Position numbers and translations under genes: made by a program. From positions 2,232,001 through 2,296,000 of the forward strand of contig NZ_CP067019.1 of NCBI RefSeq assembly GCF_016599715.1: a DNA stretch of 64,000 nt, written 5' to 3'. This DNA is from Acinetobacter sp. CS-2 (GTDB lineage Bacteria; Pseudomonadota; Gammaproteobacteria; Pseudomonadales; Moraxellaceae). Shown in pieces: positions 55,915-64,000 of the stretch (positions are counted from its first letter, which is position 1; each line of letters opens with the position of its first letter). The notes below the pieces were generated by a model that was not told the DNA's origin, made no database searches, and worked only from the letters and a program-made list of their open reading frames with translations.

Positions 55915-56360
55915 TTACTTCATCTGGCTAGGCTTTAGTAAGCTGTTTAACACTCTCATAACCCTTTTAAACCCGTTTTCCATCATTTCCCGATAGTCTT
56001 TAGACCTATCTACATTCACCCTGAGTATGTTTTTTCCATCTATCTGCTCCAGAACATATTTCTTTAAAGCACCCTTCCATTTTTTAACTTCTTCACCTTC
56101 CAAATCTTCAATACTCTCTCAAACCCTAGCTAAATGTTTAAAGATCACCACTTTCAACTCTATCCAAATGCTTATAATTGTAGCAACCATACCGTTGCCG
56201 TAGGTCCATTGGCTATAGCTAAGGAGGCCATATACCTGCCGTACTTTTAAGGTAGAGGCTGCAATTAAAATTGCATAACTTCATGTTTCCATAGCGTGGC
56301 CAACTCTCCAAAACATGCTGTCCATAAAAGTAGAGAAACCATTTTTTACACCATCGCTAC
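55915..56360 (-). pseudogene. Decayed reading frame with two in-frame TGA codons
   Basis: The minus strand from ~56360 reads SMFWRVGHAMET, TGA, SYAILIAASTLKVRQVYGLL, SYSQWTYGNGMVATIISIWI, ELKVVIFKHLARV, TGA (56121-56119), ESIEDLEGEEVKKWKGALKK, LRVNVDRSKDYREMMENGFK and ends LLKPSQMK. About 145 codons stay in one frame with only these stops, and both sit where Trp (TGG) would fit. There are two hydrophobic stretches and a charged C-terminal part. The family is not recognised. It is probably a gene decayed by point mutation. The stop codon lies in the IS256 target duplication. The bases from 56361 to 56590 hold nothing else I can name. Confidence 0.4.
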
Positions 56361-56590
56361 ATTTTGTTATTGAATACTGAGTTCAATAATCAATAACACC
56401 AAGTATTTATTTTTAATAAATAATTTATTTTTAAATTAAGTTCATTAGATTGATCTGAAATACACCTTAGACCAAAAGCTAACTTCTTTGTTCAGCCAAG
56501 TCACTTACAATAGATTCAAGAAAAATAGTTGAAAAGTAATCTATTCGACTGTGTCTATCTTTGTGAATAAAGAAAGTATGAACTAAAAAA

Positions 56591-57097
56591 ATGACGACAT
56601 GCCCTTTAAAAATCCTATTTTTGCATGGACTCGATTCTTCACGTGAATCAGCCAGATTCCATGCTATTAACGCCGATCATAAATATTGTATCGATGTAGA
56701 TTATCGCAACCTGAATTTTCAAACCGTCGCTAATTTTTACCGGGAAATTATTGCCAAAATTCAACCGGAAATTCTGATTGGCCATAGCTTGGGGGCTTAC
56801 TGGGCCTTGAAAATGTCAGTCCTATACAAAATTCCGGCGATTATTGCCAATCCCAGCCTAAGCCCAGACTTTCGTGCTGATTATCCACCTATTAGCGAAG
56901 ATGATCTGGAACATGATATTGCACAAATTGCCTATCTGGAATTAGGCGATGAAGAACTGGATATGTATGCTGTACAACAGCAACTCGAACCCTATATGCA
57001 GGTTCAGGCCGTCGAAGGGGGGCATCATCGTTTAGCCAGTCCAGAAAATATCAATGGACTGCTTCAGCATATGCAGACATATTTTCTGAAAAAATAA
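56591..57097 (+). CDS. YqiA-like alpha/beta-hydrolase esterase
   Basis: 168 residues, small hydrolase of the YqiA/YcfP (UPF0227) type. LFLHGLDSSRESARFHAI opens it, the nucleophile is in IGHSLGAYWALKM, ANPSLSPDF follows, and the late EGGHHRLASPENI supplies the histidine. No signal peptide. Natural substrate unknown; homologues hydrolyse short acyl esters or thioesters. It ends at a bidirectional terminator shared with apt. Confidence 0.83.
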   Translation: MTTCPLKILFLHGLDSSRESARFHAINADHKYCIDVDYRNLNFQTVANFYREIIAKIQPEILIGHSLGAYWALKMSVLYKIPAIIANPSLSPDFRADYPPISEDDLEHDIAQIAYLELGDEELDMYAVQQQLEPYMQVQAVEGGHHRLASPENINGLLQHMQTYFLKK

Positions 57098-57126
57098 AAA
57101 AGCCTTGGAATAACCAAGGCTTTTTT
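57097..57126. terminator. Bidirectional intrinsic terminator
   Basis: AAAAAAGCCTTGG-AATAA-CCAAGGCTTTTTT hairpin between the esterase gene and convergent apt. Confidence 0.88.
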
Positions 57127-57138
57127 CATATGCTTTAA

Positions 57139-57681
57139 TCAAGCAACAGCTTGTTCTGGCTGCGATTTTTCATCTAACACAGACCAAATATCTAAGCCCA
57201 GGTCATTATGCAAATCTGGCAAATCCAGAAAAACACTTGCCCCTAAAACTTCATGCTCGCATTTATTCACTAACTGTTTGACTGCTTTTAGCGTACCGCC
57301 AGTGGCTAACACATCATCTACGATAATGATTTTTTGCGCTTGAACATCAGCCGACATTTCCAGACGGTCCATACCATATTCCAGACTATAACCGACACCA
57401 ACCACTGGTGGTGGTAATTTTCCTGCTTTACGAACCAGCAATAAACCTTTGCCTAAACGTTGCGCCAATAAACTTGCAAGTACAAAACCGCGCGCTTCAA
57501 CTGCGACAAAACTGTCGACTTCTGCCAATTTTTCAGCAGGAATACTCGCAACTAAAGCATCGGTTAATAACTCAATGTTTCCCATAAATAATGGAGTCAA
57601 GTCATAAAAACAAATACCTGGTTTAGGGAAATCCTGGACCGTACGAATGTTAGACCACAAAGTTGTAGACAGATTGCTCAT
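57139..57681 (-). CDS. apt: Adenine phosphoribosyltransferase
   Basis: 180 residues. The PRPP-binding motif is IIIVDDVLATGGTLKA and the family features VEARGFVLASLLAQRLGKGL, LVRKAGKLPPPVV and FPKPGICFYDLTPLF are present. It salvages adenine to AMP. The ATG at 57681 lacks a strong Shine-Dalgarno. It is monocistronic. Confidence 0.96.
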   Translation of the reverse strand: MSNLSTTLWSNIRTVQDFPKPGICFYDLTPLFMGNIELLTDALVASIPAEKLAEVDSFVAVEARGFVLASLLAQRLGKGLLLVRKAGKLPPPVVGVGYSLEYGMDRLEMSADVQAQKIIIVDDVLATGGTLKAVKQLVNKCEHEVLGASVFLDLPDLHNDLGLDIWSVLDEKSQPEQAVA

Positions 57682-58204
57682 GGGAGAAAAGTATTTTAAA
57701 AGAGAATATATGAATTTTAACGCTTTATTAGGCCCATGACCAGTCAGCGCTTACTTTTAAACCATAATAAAAATAATCACAAAATTATAACCTACTGATT
57801 TAGTTATTTAATTTTTTAAATAAATAATAGGTATAGATTTATCTAATCATATAATAACAAATACGGGATTTTTTTTCTGCACGACCTTAGTCTATAAAGA
57901 CCCCTCATCCACTTTAACTACGCTGGGAGCCAAAATTTTGTTTGTCACACTGTTTAAAAAGGAAAGCTAATTTATATTGCTCCACTTCTGACTATTTTCA
58001 TGCTTTAAAGACCAGTTTTGTCCTTCTCAGCAATTCTGGTTTCAATTTCTGTCCTTAAACTCCGATATTTGCTTTACATTGTAGACAGAACTGCGTAAAA
58101 ATTTGCTTGAATGTGTACATTGAAAGTCATATCAATAGAGTCACACGGTATATGGAATATTACTGACCGCATATTTTTGAAAAGTCAGTGTTTTGGAGAG
58201 TCAA
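57682..58204. other. 523-base gap upstream of rubA
   Basis: A/T-rich divergent region between apt and rubA with no open frame or RNA gene. Close to rubA, ACTGAC (58162-58167) and GTCAGT (58184-58189) form a small inverted repeat just before the GGAGAG ribosome site. Promoters for both genes must lie here; I cannot fix them. Confidence 0.4.
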
Positions 58205-58369
58205 ATGAAGAAATATCAATGCATCGTTTGTGGATGGATTTATGACGAAGCTGAAGGTTGGCCACAAGATGGGATTGTCGCAGGGACCAAATGGGAAGAT
58301 ATCCCGGATGACTGGACCTGCCCGGATTGTGGTGTATCAAAAGTTGATTTCGAAATGGTAGAAGTCTGA
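58205..58369 (+). CDS. rubA: Rubredoxin
   Basis: 54 residues, a typical single-domain rubredoxin. Two iron-binding CxxC pairs are in [15 protein letters not shown] and [12 protein letters not shown], with the aromatic core residues Tyr, Trp and Phe in place. GGAGAG lies six bases before the ATG. It carries electrons from rubredoxin reductase (RubB, next gene) to an alkane 1-monooxygenase (AlkM in A. baylyi), which is not in this window. This small gene is easily missed by length filters. Confidence 0.96.
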   Translation: MKKYQCIVCGWIYDEAEGWPQDGIVAGTKWEDIPDDWTCPDCGVSKVDFEMVEV

Positions 58370-58379
58370 GTATTGATAC

Positions 58380-58407
58380 AAAAGACCATAGTGAATGGTC
58401 TTTTTTT
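58380..58407 (+). terminator. Terminator-like hairpin between rubA and rubB
   Basis: AAAGACCAT-AGTGA-ATGGTCTTTTTTT, nine pairs and a T7 run, 11 bases past the rubA stop and 36 before rubB. It could reduce rubB expression relative to rubA. Confidence 0.8.
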
Positions 58408-58442
58408 ATGTCTTATTAAAGAAAAACAGTCTGGAGAATAAT

Positions 58443-59621
58443 ATGCATCCTATCGTCATCATTGGTTCTGGTATGGCCGGCTATACCGCAGCACGTGAAT
58501 TTCGCAAGCTTAATCCCGAGCATGAGCTGGTCATGATCTGTGCAGATGATGCGGTAAACTATGCCAAACCGACACTTTCCAATGCTTTAGTTGGAAACAA
58601 GGCACCTGAACAAATTGCCTTGGGTGATGCAGCTAAAATGGCGACGCAACTGAATATGCGTATTGAAGCCCATACCTGGGTCAAAGAAATTCAAGCAGCC
58701 CAACATCAGCTGATTTTAGAAAAAGATGGACAGCAAAGTACTCAGCCTTATGCCAAACTGGTTCTTGCAGTGGGTGCTCATCCTGTTCGCGTAGCGATTG
58801 CAGGCGATGGCAGTGATGATATTCATGTCGTCAATAATTTAGAGGACTACAAGGCATTTCGTAAAAATCTGGATCAACATCACGATAAACGTGTAGTGAT
58901 TTTAGGTGCCGGTCTGATTGGCTGTGAATTTGCCAATGACTTGCAAAACACAGACCATCAAGTGACTGTGATTGATTTGGCTCCTCAACCTTTGGGCCGC
59001 CTATTACCCGCCCATGTTGCAACGTCTTTCCAGGAAAAACTTGAGGATACCGGTATTCACTTTGTTCTGGGTACCACGGTTGAAAAAGTCATCAAAGTGG
59101 AACAAGGCGATTATCAAATCACGTTAGCCAATGGTCAGTCTGTGGTTGCCGACATTGTGCTTTCTGCGATTGGTTTACACCCGAATCTGGACTTAGCAAA
59201 AGCTGCTGATATTCATTGCAGTCGCGGTATTTTGACCAATAGCCATCTGGAAACCAACCAGGCAGATATTTATGCCATTGGGGACTGCGCCGAAGTCAAT
59301 GGTTTGCTGTTGCCGTATGTCATGCCAATTATGCAACAGGCACGTGCCTTAGCCAAAACCTTGAATGGTGAAAAAACCCATGTGCATTACCCGGCAATGC
59401 CGGTTGCGGTCAAAACACCTGCGGCACCTCTTACAGTACTTCCTGCACCTGTGGACGTTGATGTAAACTGGGAAACAGAAGAACTCGAAGATGGAATGAT
59501 TGCTAAAGCGCTCGATAGTGAAAATACATTACGTGGTTTTGTCTTGTTGGGACCAAGTGCTGCCAAACAGCGTTTGCTTCTCACAAAACTGGTGCCGGAC
59601 TTGATTCCTGCTGCAGTTTAA
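58443..59621 (+). CDS. rubB: Rubredoxin-NAD(+) reductase
   Basis: 393-residue FAD-dependent reductase. The FAD motif is VIIGSGMAGYTAAREF at the N terminus, the NAD motif VVILGAGLIGCEFAND at ~157, and a second FAD site DIYAIGDCAEV at ~280. A ~70-residue C-terminal domain follows (PVAVKTPAAPLTVLP onward). I use ATG 58443 with GGAG upstream; the frame to 58395 overlaps the hairpin after rubA. It passes electrons from NADH to rubredoxin for alkane hydroxylation. Confidence 0.96.
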   Translation: MHPIVIIGSGMAGYTAAREFRKLNPEHELVMICADDAVNYAKPTLSNALVGNKAPEQIALGDAAKMATQLNMRIEAHTWVKEIQAAQHQLILEKDGQQSTQPYAKLVLAVGAHPVRVAIAGDGSDDIHVVNNLEDYKAFRKNLDQHHDKRVVILGAGLIGCEFANDLQNTDHQVTVIDLAPQPLGRLLPAHVATSFQEKLEDTGIHFVLGTTVEKVIKVEQGDYQITLANGQSVVADIVLSAIGLHPNLDLAKAADIHCSRGILTNSHLETNQADIYAIGDCAEVNGLLLPYVMPIMQQARALAKTLNGEKTHVHYPAMPVAVKTPAAPLTVLPAPVDVDVNWETEELEDGMIAKALDSENTLRGFVLLGPSAAKQRLLLTKLVPDLIPAAV

Positions 59622-59633
59622 GATTTTAATACC

Positions 59634-59665
59634 AAGGACATTTTTTCAGCAAAATGTCCTTTTTT
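59634..59665 (+). terminator. Terminator-like hairpin between rubB and estB
   Basis: AAGGACATTTT-TTCAGC-AAAATGTCCTTTTTT, a strong stem 13 bases past the rubB stop. It overlaps an in-frame ATG at 59654 that is therefore unlikely to be the estB start. Confidence 0.82.
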
Positions 59666-59677
59666 AGGAAAATAACA

Positions 59678-60622
59678 ATGGATAGCGCACTCAGTTTTAC
59701 GGGTTCTCCCTATACATCTTTTATGCATGAAACCAAAGTCAATTTAGGTAATGGCGTTGAACTTCATGTGGAAATGGGTGGAAATCCGGAACATCCTGCC
59801 ATCATACTGATTATGGGTTTAGGTGCGCAAATGTTGTTTTGGCCTGATTTTTTCTGCAAATCCCTGATTGACCAAGGTTATCGCGTAATTCGTTTTGACA
59901 ACCGCGATATTGGCTTGTCTTCCAAAATCCGTCATTCTGGTCCACGTCTCAACACATTGAAATTGATGGGACGTTTTGCCTTAGGCTTACAAAATCAAGG
60001 TGCGCCCTATAACTTATATAATATGGCAGAAGATGCAGCACTACTAATTGATCGTTTGGGTCTGCAACAAGTCTCGGTCATTGGCGCTTCCATGGGAGGC
60101 ATGATTGCACAAATTCTGGCAGCAAAACATCCACAAAAAGTCAGTAATCTGGGCCTGATGTTTACTAGTAACAATCAGCCGCTGTTACCGCCGCCTTTTC
60201 CCAAACAGCTGTTTGGCCTGATTGGCAGACCAGAATCGACTGATGAAGAAGGCATTGTGAACCATAGCGTGAAGGTATTTAACATTATTGGCTCACCTGG
60301 ATATATCAATCAACTGGAAATTATTCAGACAGCACGCAAATTATATCAACGAAGTTACTATCCAGCGGGTGTACTTCAACAGTTTTTAGCAATATTATGT
60401 ACAGGTTCTTTGCTACAATTGGGTAAGCAAATTCAGCAACCTACCCTCGTGGTACATGGCTCTCGTGATCGTTTATTGCCACCGAGTCATGGCAAAGCAG
60501 TTGCAAAGGCAATTACTGATGCTAAGTTTGAATTAATTGAGGGAATGGGGCATGATATCCCACCGCATTTTATTCCATATCTGAGCGGATTATTTGCTGA
60601 TCACTTTAAATCAAAACATTAG
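59678..60622 (+). CDS. estB: Alpha/beta-hydrolase esterase EstB-like
   Basis: 314 residues from ATG 59678, with AGGA nine bases upstream. The nucleophile elbow is GASMGGMIAQ, preceded by IMGLGAQMLFWPDFFC (oxyanion region) and FDNRDIGLSSKI; the acid is in VHGSRDRLLPP and the histidine in EGMGHDIPPHF. It occupies the position of estB between rubB and oxyR in A. baylyi ADP1, the basis for the symbol. Substrate unknown; it may act on esters formed in alkane metabolism. Six bases separate it from oxyR. Confidence 0.86.
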   Translation: MDSALSFTGSPYTSFMHETKVNLGNGVELHVEMGGNPEHPAIILIMGLGAQMLFWPDFFCKSLIDQGYRVIRFDNRDIGLSSKIRHSGPRLNTLKLMGRFALGLQNQGAPYNLYNMAEDAALLIDRLGLQQVSVIGASMGGMIAQILAAKHPQKVSNLGLMFTSNNQPLLPPPFPKQLFGLIGRPESTDEEGIVNHSVKVFNIIGSPGYINQLEIIQTARKLYQRSYYPAGVLQQFLAILCTGSLLQLGKQIQQPTLVVHGSRDRLLPPSHGKAVAKAITDAKFELIEGMGHDIPPHFIPYLSGLFADHFKSKH

Positions 60623-60628
60623 GACACT

Positions 60629-61534
60629 ATGGCTGCATTACCCTCTTTAAGACAGCTGTCATACCTCGTTACACTGTCTGAAACGCTGCATTTTACTGAA
60701 GCTGCGCGCCGTTCATTTGTGACCCAGTCAACCTTGTCTGGCGGGATCATGGAGTTAGAGCGCTTGCTAGGTGGAGTACTTGTTGAACGCGATCGCCAAA
60801 ATGTACGTTTAACTCCGCTTGGTGAACAGGTTGTTGCACGAGCCCGTGTTCTTTTGGCAGATGCCCAAGACCTGATGCGTTTAAGTCGTGAAATGAGCGA
60901 ACCTTTAACAGGTGATCTACATTTAGGGATTATTCCCACAATTGCACCTTTTATTCTGTCGCAACTGCTAGATGAAGTGCATAAACAACTTCCTAAAATT
61001 CAGCTGCACTTGCACGAAGCACAAAGTGAAAAAATTGTCGAAAAACTCGAACATGGTAATTTGGACATGATCGTGTTGGCATTGCCTTTTGATACACGTG
61101 GCTTAAAAGTTGCAGAAATTGCAAAAGAAAATCTGTATCTGGTTTACCATAAAGCGGATCAGAATGCACAGAATGCCCGCAATTTGGATGATCTGGATTT
61201 ATCGCGCTTAGTATTACTTGAAGAAGGTCATTGTTTACGCAACCATGTGTTAAGTGCCTGTCCAATTGGTGAACGCAAAAATGATCATCGCTTAAAAGCA
61301 AGTTCATTACCGACACTGATAGAAATGGTTTGTTCAGACTTAGGCTTTACCCTGCTTCCTGAAATTGCGATTCATACCCATATGATTAAAGCCAATTCAG
61401 ACTTGGTGGTGAAACCTATAGAGGCAGCGCCAAGCCGTACCCTTGCCCTGGTGACACGTAAAAGTACCCCATTGCAAAGCGAGTTTGATGTCCTGTTGCA
61501 AATCTTGCAAAAAATCACACAGACTCTTCATTAA
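60629..61534 (+). CDS. oxyR: Hydrogen peroxide-sensing regulator OxyR
   Basis: 301-residue LysR-type regulator. The HTH (LHFTEAARRSFVTQSTLSGG) is followed by the effector domain. The redox pair is Cys202 and Cys211 in EEGHCLRNHVLSACPIG, matching the cysteines that form the disulfide in E. coli OxyR. It begins six bases after estB, so it is probably co-transcribed as well as having its own promoter. Activates catalase and peroxidase genes after peroxide oxidation. Confidence 0.95.
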   Translation: MAALPSLRQLSYLVTLSETLHFTEAARRSFVTQSTLSGGIMELERLLGGVLVERDRQNVRLTPLGEQVVARARVLLADAQDLMRLSREMSEPLTGDLHLGIIPTIAPFILSQLLDEVHKQLPKIQLHLHEAQSEKIVEKLEHGNLDMIVLALPFDTRGLKVAEIAKENLYLVYHKADQNAQNARNLDDLDLSRLVLLEEGHCLRNHVLSACPIGERKNDHRLKASSLPTLIEMVCSDLGFTLLPEIAIHTHMIKANSDLVVKPIEAAPSRTLALVTRKSTPLQSEFDVLLQILQKITQTLH

Positions 61535-61549
61535 AAGATTCAATCTATT

Positions 61550-61572
61550 AAAAGGAGCAACTGCTCCTTTTT
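61550..61572 (+). terminator. Intrinsic terminator after oxyR
   Basis: AAAGGAGCA-AC-TGCTCCTTTTTTT hairpin, 15 bases past the oxyR stop. Confidence 0.87.
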
Positions 61573-61890
61573 TTATGCTTAATGTAAAGTATGCAGGCTC
61601 ACTTTTTTAATCAAATGCCTTATTTCTTTCATAAAAAAATGCTTAGCACTCGGATAAACTTTAATTAAAACAAATGGACAACTTCTCATACATAGGAATA
61701 AATAGAGAAAACTACATTCAAGAAATTACTCACTTCTGAATTGCAAACACCATCAAAAGTGAGCAATTCCAGGCAACCATTTAATTACTTTATATACTTG
61801 ATAAGTAAGCGTCCGCTGAACACACCTTCTGAATTCATCCTATAAGCCTTAATTTAGTCCCCACTTAGAAACAAGTGGGGACTTAAATTT

Positions 61891-62274
61891 ATGACTACAA
61901 ATAATCAGACATCCATCGCATCTCTTGCGAAAAAACGAAGAACATACAGTGCTGAATTTAAACAGCAGATCGTTCAGGCTTGTAAAGCACCGGACGTTTC
62001 AATTGCTTCAGTCGCTTTGCAACATGGATTGAATACAAATCTTGTATCCAAATGGATTCGCTTAATTGATGCTAAGCCAGGGAGTGATCGCTCACCACTA
62101 CCGAATAAACCTGCATTTATTGCCTTATCTTGCTCTGCACCATTAGATCCTACTCCTACTGACATGTTAAAAGTTCAAATTACTTTACCCCACTCAAAAG
62201 CAGAAATTGGCTTGAAATGGCAAGTATCAGAAATACCTGCCTTGGCAGAATTACTCAAGGTGCTGGCAACATGA
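61891..62274 (+). CDS. tnpA: IS66 accessory protein TnpA
   Basis: 127 residues with the helix-turn-helix of IS66 OrfA: KKRRTYSAEFKQQIVQACKA then VSIASVALQHGLNTNLVSKW. It is needed for transposition in IS66 elements but is not the catalytic protein. Its stop overlaps the tnpB start (ATGA). Confidence 0.9.
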   Translation: MTTNNQTSIASLAKKRRTYSAEFKQQIVQACKAPDVSIASVALQHGLNTNLVSKWIRLIDAKPGSDRSPLPNKPAFIALSCSAPLDPTPTDMLKVQITLPHSKAEIGLKWQVSEIPALAELLKVLAT

Positions 62275-62606
62275 TCCGTATCGATGAAATCTGGTTGTCT
62301 ACTCAGCCCATGGATATGCGTGCAGGAATGGATACGGCCATGGCGCAGATTATGAAAGCCTTTGGCTCAATCAAACCGCATTGCGCCTACCTGTTCTGTA
62401 ATAAACGTGGCCATCGTATGAAAGTGCTGGTACATGATGGACTGGGCATCTGGCTGTGTGCCAGGCGGCTGGAACAGGGAAAATTCCACTGGGCTAAAGT
62501 TCACCAGGGTGAAAACGTAGCTCTCAACCCGGAACAGTTACAGGCATTAATCCAGGGTTTGCCTTGGCAGCGCATTGGACGACAGCAGGTGGTCACGATG
62601 CTCTAA
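62271..62606 (+). CDS. tnpB: IS66 Orf2 protein TnpB
   Basis: 111 residues from ATG 62271, overlapping the tnpA stop. IDEIWLSTQPMDMRAGMDTA, AYLFCNKRGHRMKVLVHDG and GIWLCARRLEQGKFHW are the IS66 Orf2 signatures. Longer frames back to 62217 run inside tnpA. Confidence 0.93.
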   Translation: MIRIDEIWLSTQPMDMRAGMDTAMAQIMKAFGSIKPHCAYLFCNKRGHRMKVLVHDGLGIWLCARRLEQGKFHWAKVHQGENVALNPEQLQALIQGLPWQRIGRQQVVTML

Positions 62607-62680
62607 ACCAAGCTCGGCTATTCTGCCATCCTCCAAACGTTCTATTTCCTCTGCGTCATGACCTCAGGCATACTGCGGTC

Positions 62681-64000
62681 ATGAATACGCTGCCTGACTT
62701 AAGCCAACTGACCCATGAACAACTGCTGGAATTCACCAGACAGTTGGCGATGCAGCATCAGTCTCTGGCACAATCAAATCAAGAATTAGAAAAATCAAAC
62801 CAGCAATTGGATGCCAAAGTTCAGCATCTTTCTATTCTCAATCAAAAATACGAGCATGAACTGGCGCTGTTTAAAAAGCATAAATTCGGCAGTAAAAACG
62901 AACATCTCACCGCAAAACAAATCCATCTATGGGACGAAGCGGTCGAAGAAGATATCGCAGCCGTTGATCTGGAATTAGAACGATTAAATGCAGATAAAAC
63001 CCATGCAGCGACACAGAAAGCCACAGTCAACAAACCTAAACGTCGACTGCTGCCAGATCATCTACACACCATCCGTATTGAGCATGAACCTGCATCAACC
63101 CAATGCAGTTGTGGCTGCCAGTTACGTCGTATCGGCGAAGATATCAGTGAAAAACTGCATTTCAGACCGGCACAGTTCTACAAGGAACAGCATGTCCGTG
63201 GCAAATGGGTCTGTGATCAGTGTGACACCCTGACTCAGCAAGCGATGCCTGCCTATGTGATTGATAAAGGCATTGCTTCACCTGAACTGCTCAGCCATGT
63301 GCTGGTATCGAAGTATGCCGATCATTTACCGCTGTACCGTCAGCGCCTGATCTATCAGCGGGCTGGCATTGATCTGTCCAGATCCACTTTATCTGACTGG
63401 ATTGGTCGCTGCGGTGTGGAACTGGAACCTCTGGCTAATGCCTTAAAACAGGTGGTGTTGCAACAGCGGGTGATCCATGCCGATGAAACGCCGGTCACCA
63501 TCATGCGGATGGGTGATGATGAGAAAAAACCGAAGAAAGGTTATGTCTGGGCCTATGCCACCACACAGTACAATCCAGTTCAAGCGGTGATCTATGACTT
63601 TCAGGATAGTCGTTCAGGTCAGCATGCTGAAGAGTTCCTGAAAGGCTGGCAGGGTCATCTGGTCTGTGATGATTACAGTGGTTATAAAGCACGCTTTAAA
63701 TCAGGCCAGGTCATTGAGGTGGGCTGCATGGCCCATGCACGTCGTAAATTCCATGAACTGCATGTGACCGGGAAAAGTCAGGTCGCTGAACAGGCATTAG
63801 TGCTGATTCAGAAACTGTATGCCATAGAAGCAGAACTCAGGAAAAAGACGGATGGTACAGCGGAAGACCGCCGCGAATACCGACAACAGCATAGCCAACC
63901 GGTGATGCAACAACTATATGAATGGCTCAACCAACATCATCTGACGGTGCCATCGAGTTCTCCCACCGCCAAGGCCATCAATTACACTCTGAAGCGTTGG
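62681..64000 (+). CDS. tnpC: IS66 transposase TnpC (partial, 440 codons)
   Basis: The frame opens MNTLPDLSQLTHEQLLEFTR and is uninterrupted to the window end. The N-terminal coiled coil (~15-70) is followed by LFKKHKFGSKNEHL, a zinc-finger region (CSCGCQLRRIGEDISEKLHF, VCDQC) and the DDE domain: HADETPVTIM (first Asp), VCDDYSGYKARF (second Asp), GCMAHARRKFHEL. The third acidic residue and C terminus lie beyond the window. Confidence 0.93.
   Translation, partial: MNTLPDLSQLTHEQLLEFTRQLAMQHQSLAQSNQELEKSNQQLDAKVQHLSILNQKYEHELALFKKHKFGSKNEHLTAKQIHLWDEAVEEDIAAVDLELERLNADKTHAATQKATVNKPKRRLLPDHLHTIRIEHEPASTQCSCGCQLRRIGEDISEKLHFRPAQFYKEQHVRGKWVCDQCDTLTQQAMPAYVIDKGIASPELLSHVLVSKYADHLPLYRQRLIYQRAGIDLSRSTLSDWIGRCGVELEPLANALKQVVLQQRVIHADETPVTIMRMGDDEKKPKKGYVWAYATTQYNPVQAVIYDFQDSRSGQHAEEFLKGWQGHLVCDDYSGYKARFKSGQVIEVGCMAHARRKFHELHVTGKSQVAEQALVLIQKLYAIEAELRKKTDGTAEDRREYRQQHSQPVMQQLYEWLNQHHLTVPSSSPTAKAINYTLKRW

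Larger units (their letters stand above)
61805..64000 (+). mobile_element. IS66-family element, left part (runs off window)
   Basis: The left end begins GTAAGCGTCCGCTGAACAC at 61805, a typical IS66 terminal repeat. The three genes tnpA, tnpB and tnpC follow in order, the last cut by the window end. All three frames are open as far as visible. Codon use and GC rise in tnpB and tnpC compared with neighbouring genes. The right end is not seen. Confidence 0.88.

Noticed and set aside
59654-59677. Earlier ATG for estB
   Set aside because: It sits inside the terminator-like hairpin after rubB and lacks a ribosome site; ATG 59678 has AGGA upstream.

Overview
The window looks like an Acinetobacter chromosome. 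The evidence is low GC with A/T-rich intergenic DNA, a rubA-rubB-estB-oxyR cluster in the order known from A. baylyi ADP1, the large-subclass isocitrate lyase typical of pseudomonads and Moraxellaceae, and IS families common in the genus. This assignment rests on my recognition of gene families, not on a database search.

Layout. (1) Positions 1-12600: a probable pdxB start at the edge, then an accessory block reaching a tRNA-Ser gene at 12672. It holds two HxlR regulators and a run of redox and hydrolytic enzymes: QorB-like quinone reductase, two Old Yellow Enzyme flavoproteins, two alpha/beta hydrolases, an SDR, a quinone-oxidoreductase-type MDR, an aldo/keto reductase and a hotdog thioesterase. 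Its edges contain broken genes (CaiB-type CoA-transferase, SDR tail, outer-membrane-factor tail) and an imperfect ~85-bp direct repeat. (2) 12600-28800: core genes greB, a periplasmic lytic transglycosylase, SCP2 protein, ttcA, a second transglycosylase, htpX, a DUF4112 protein, an RND pump without adaptor, dgkA, aceA, a LysR regulator and a CNNM/CBS protein. A cluster of four DnaA-box-like sequences lies at 16625-16669. (3) 28850-29840: an intact IS982-family element. (4) 29841-43250: small unknown proteins, tRNA-Leu, folP, ftsH, rlmE, yhbY, a DOMON-like gene, a coiled-coil protein, carAB behind a terminator-like leader hairpin, and greA. (5) 43330-45925: a decayed stretch with a TetR/RidA deletion scar, a CatB-like acetyltransferase, a DUF4062 gene with a stop at codon 6, and a truncated KAP-type P-loop NTPase. 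(6) 46245-54474: uspA-like gene, alkyltransferase-like protein, Na+/H+ antiporter, zinc metallopeptidase, DUF808 protein, trpS and lysS. (7) 54592-56400: an IS256-family element beside a decayed reading frame. (8) 56591-61534: YqiA-like esterase, apt, and rubA-rubB-estB-oxyR. (9) 61805-64000: the left part of an IS66-family element, cut by the window end.

How the genes work together. The accessory oxidoreductase block reads as a set for reducing and hydrolysing quinones, enones or similar electrophiles, probably under two HxlR switches; this is inference. rubA/rubB supply electrons to an alkane hydroxylase encoded elsewhere. The core genes form familiar groups: rlmE-ftsH-folP, carA-carB-greA and yhbY-DOMON. 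The most notable observations are the HxlR operator-like repeats, the DnaA-box cluster, the carA leader hairpin, the interrupted DUF4062/KAP pair, and two deletion scars that each removed the facing 5' halves of a divergent gene pair.
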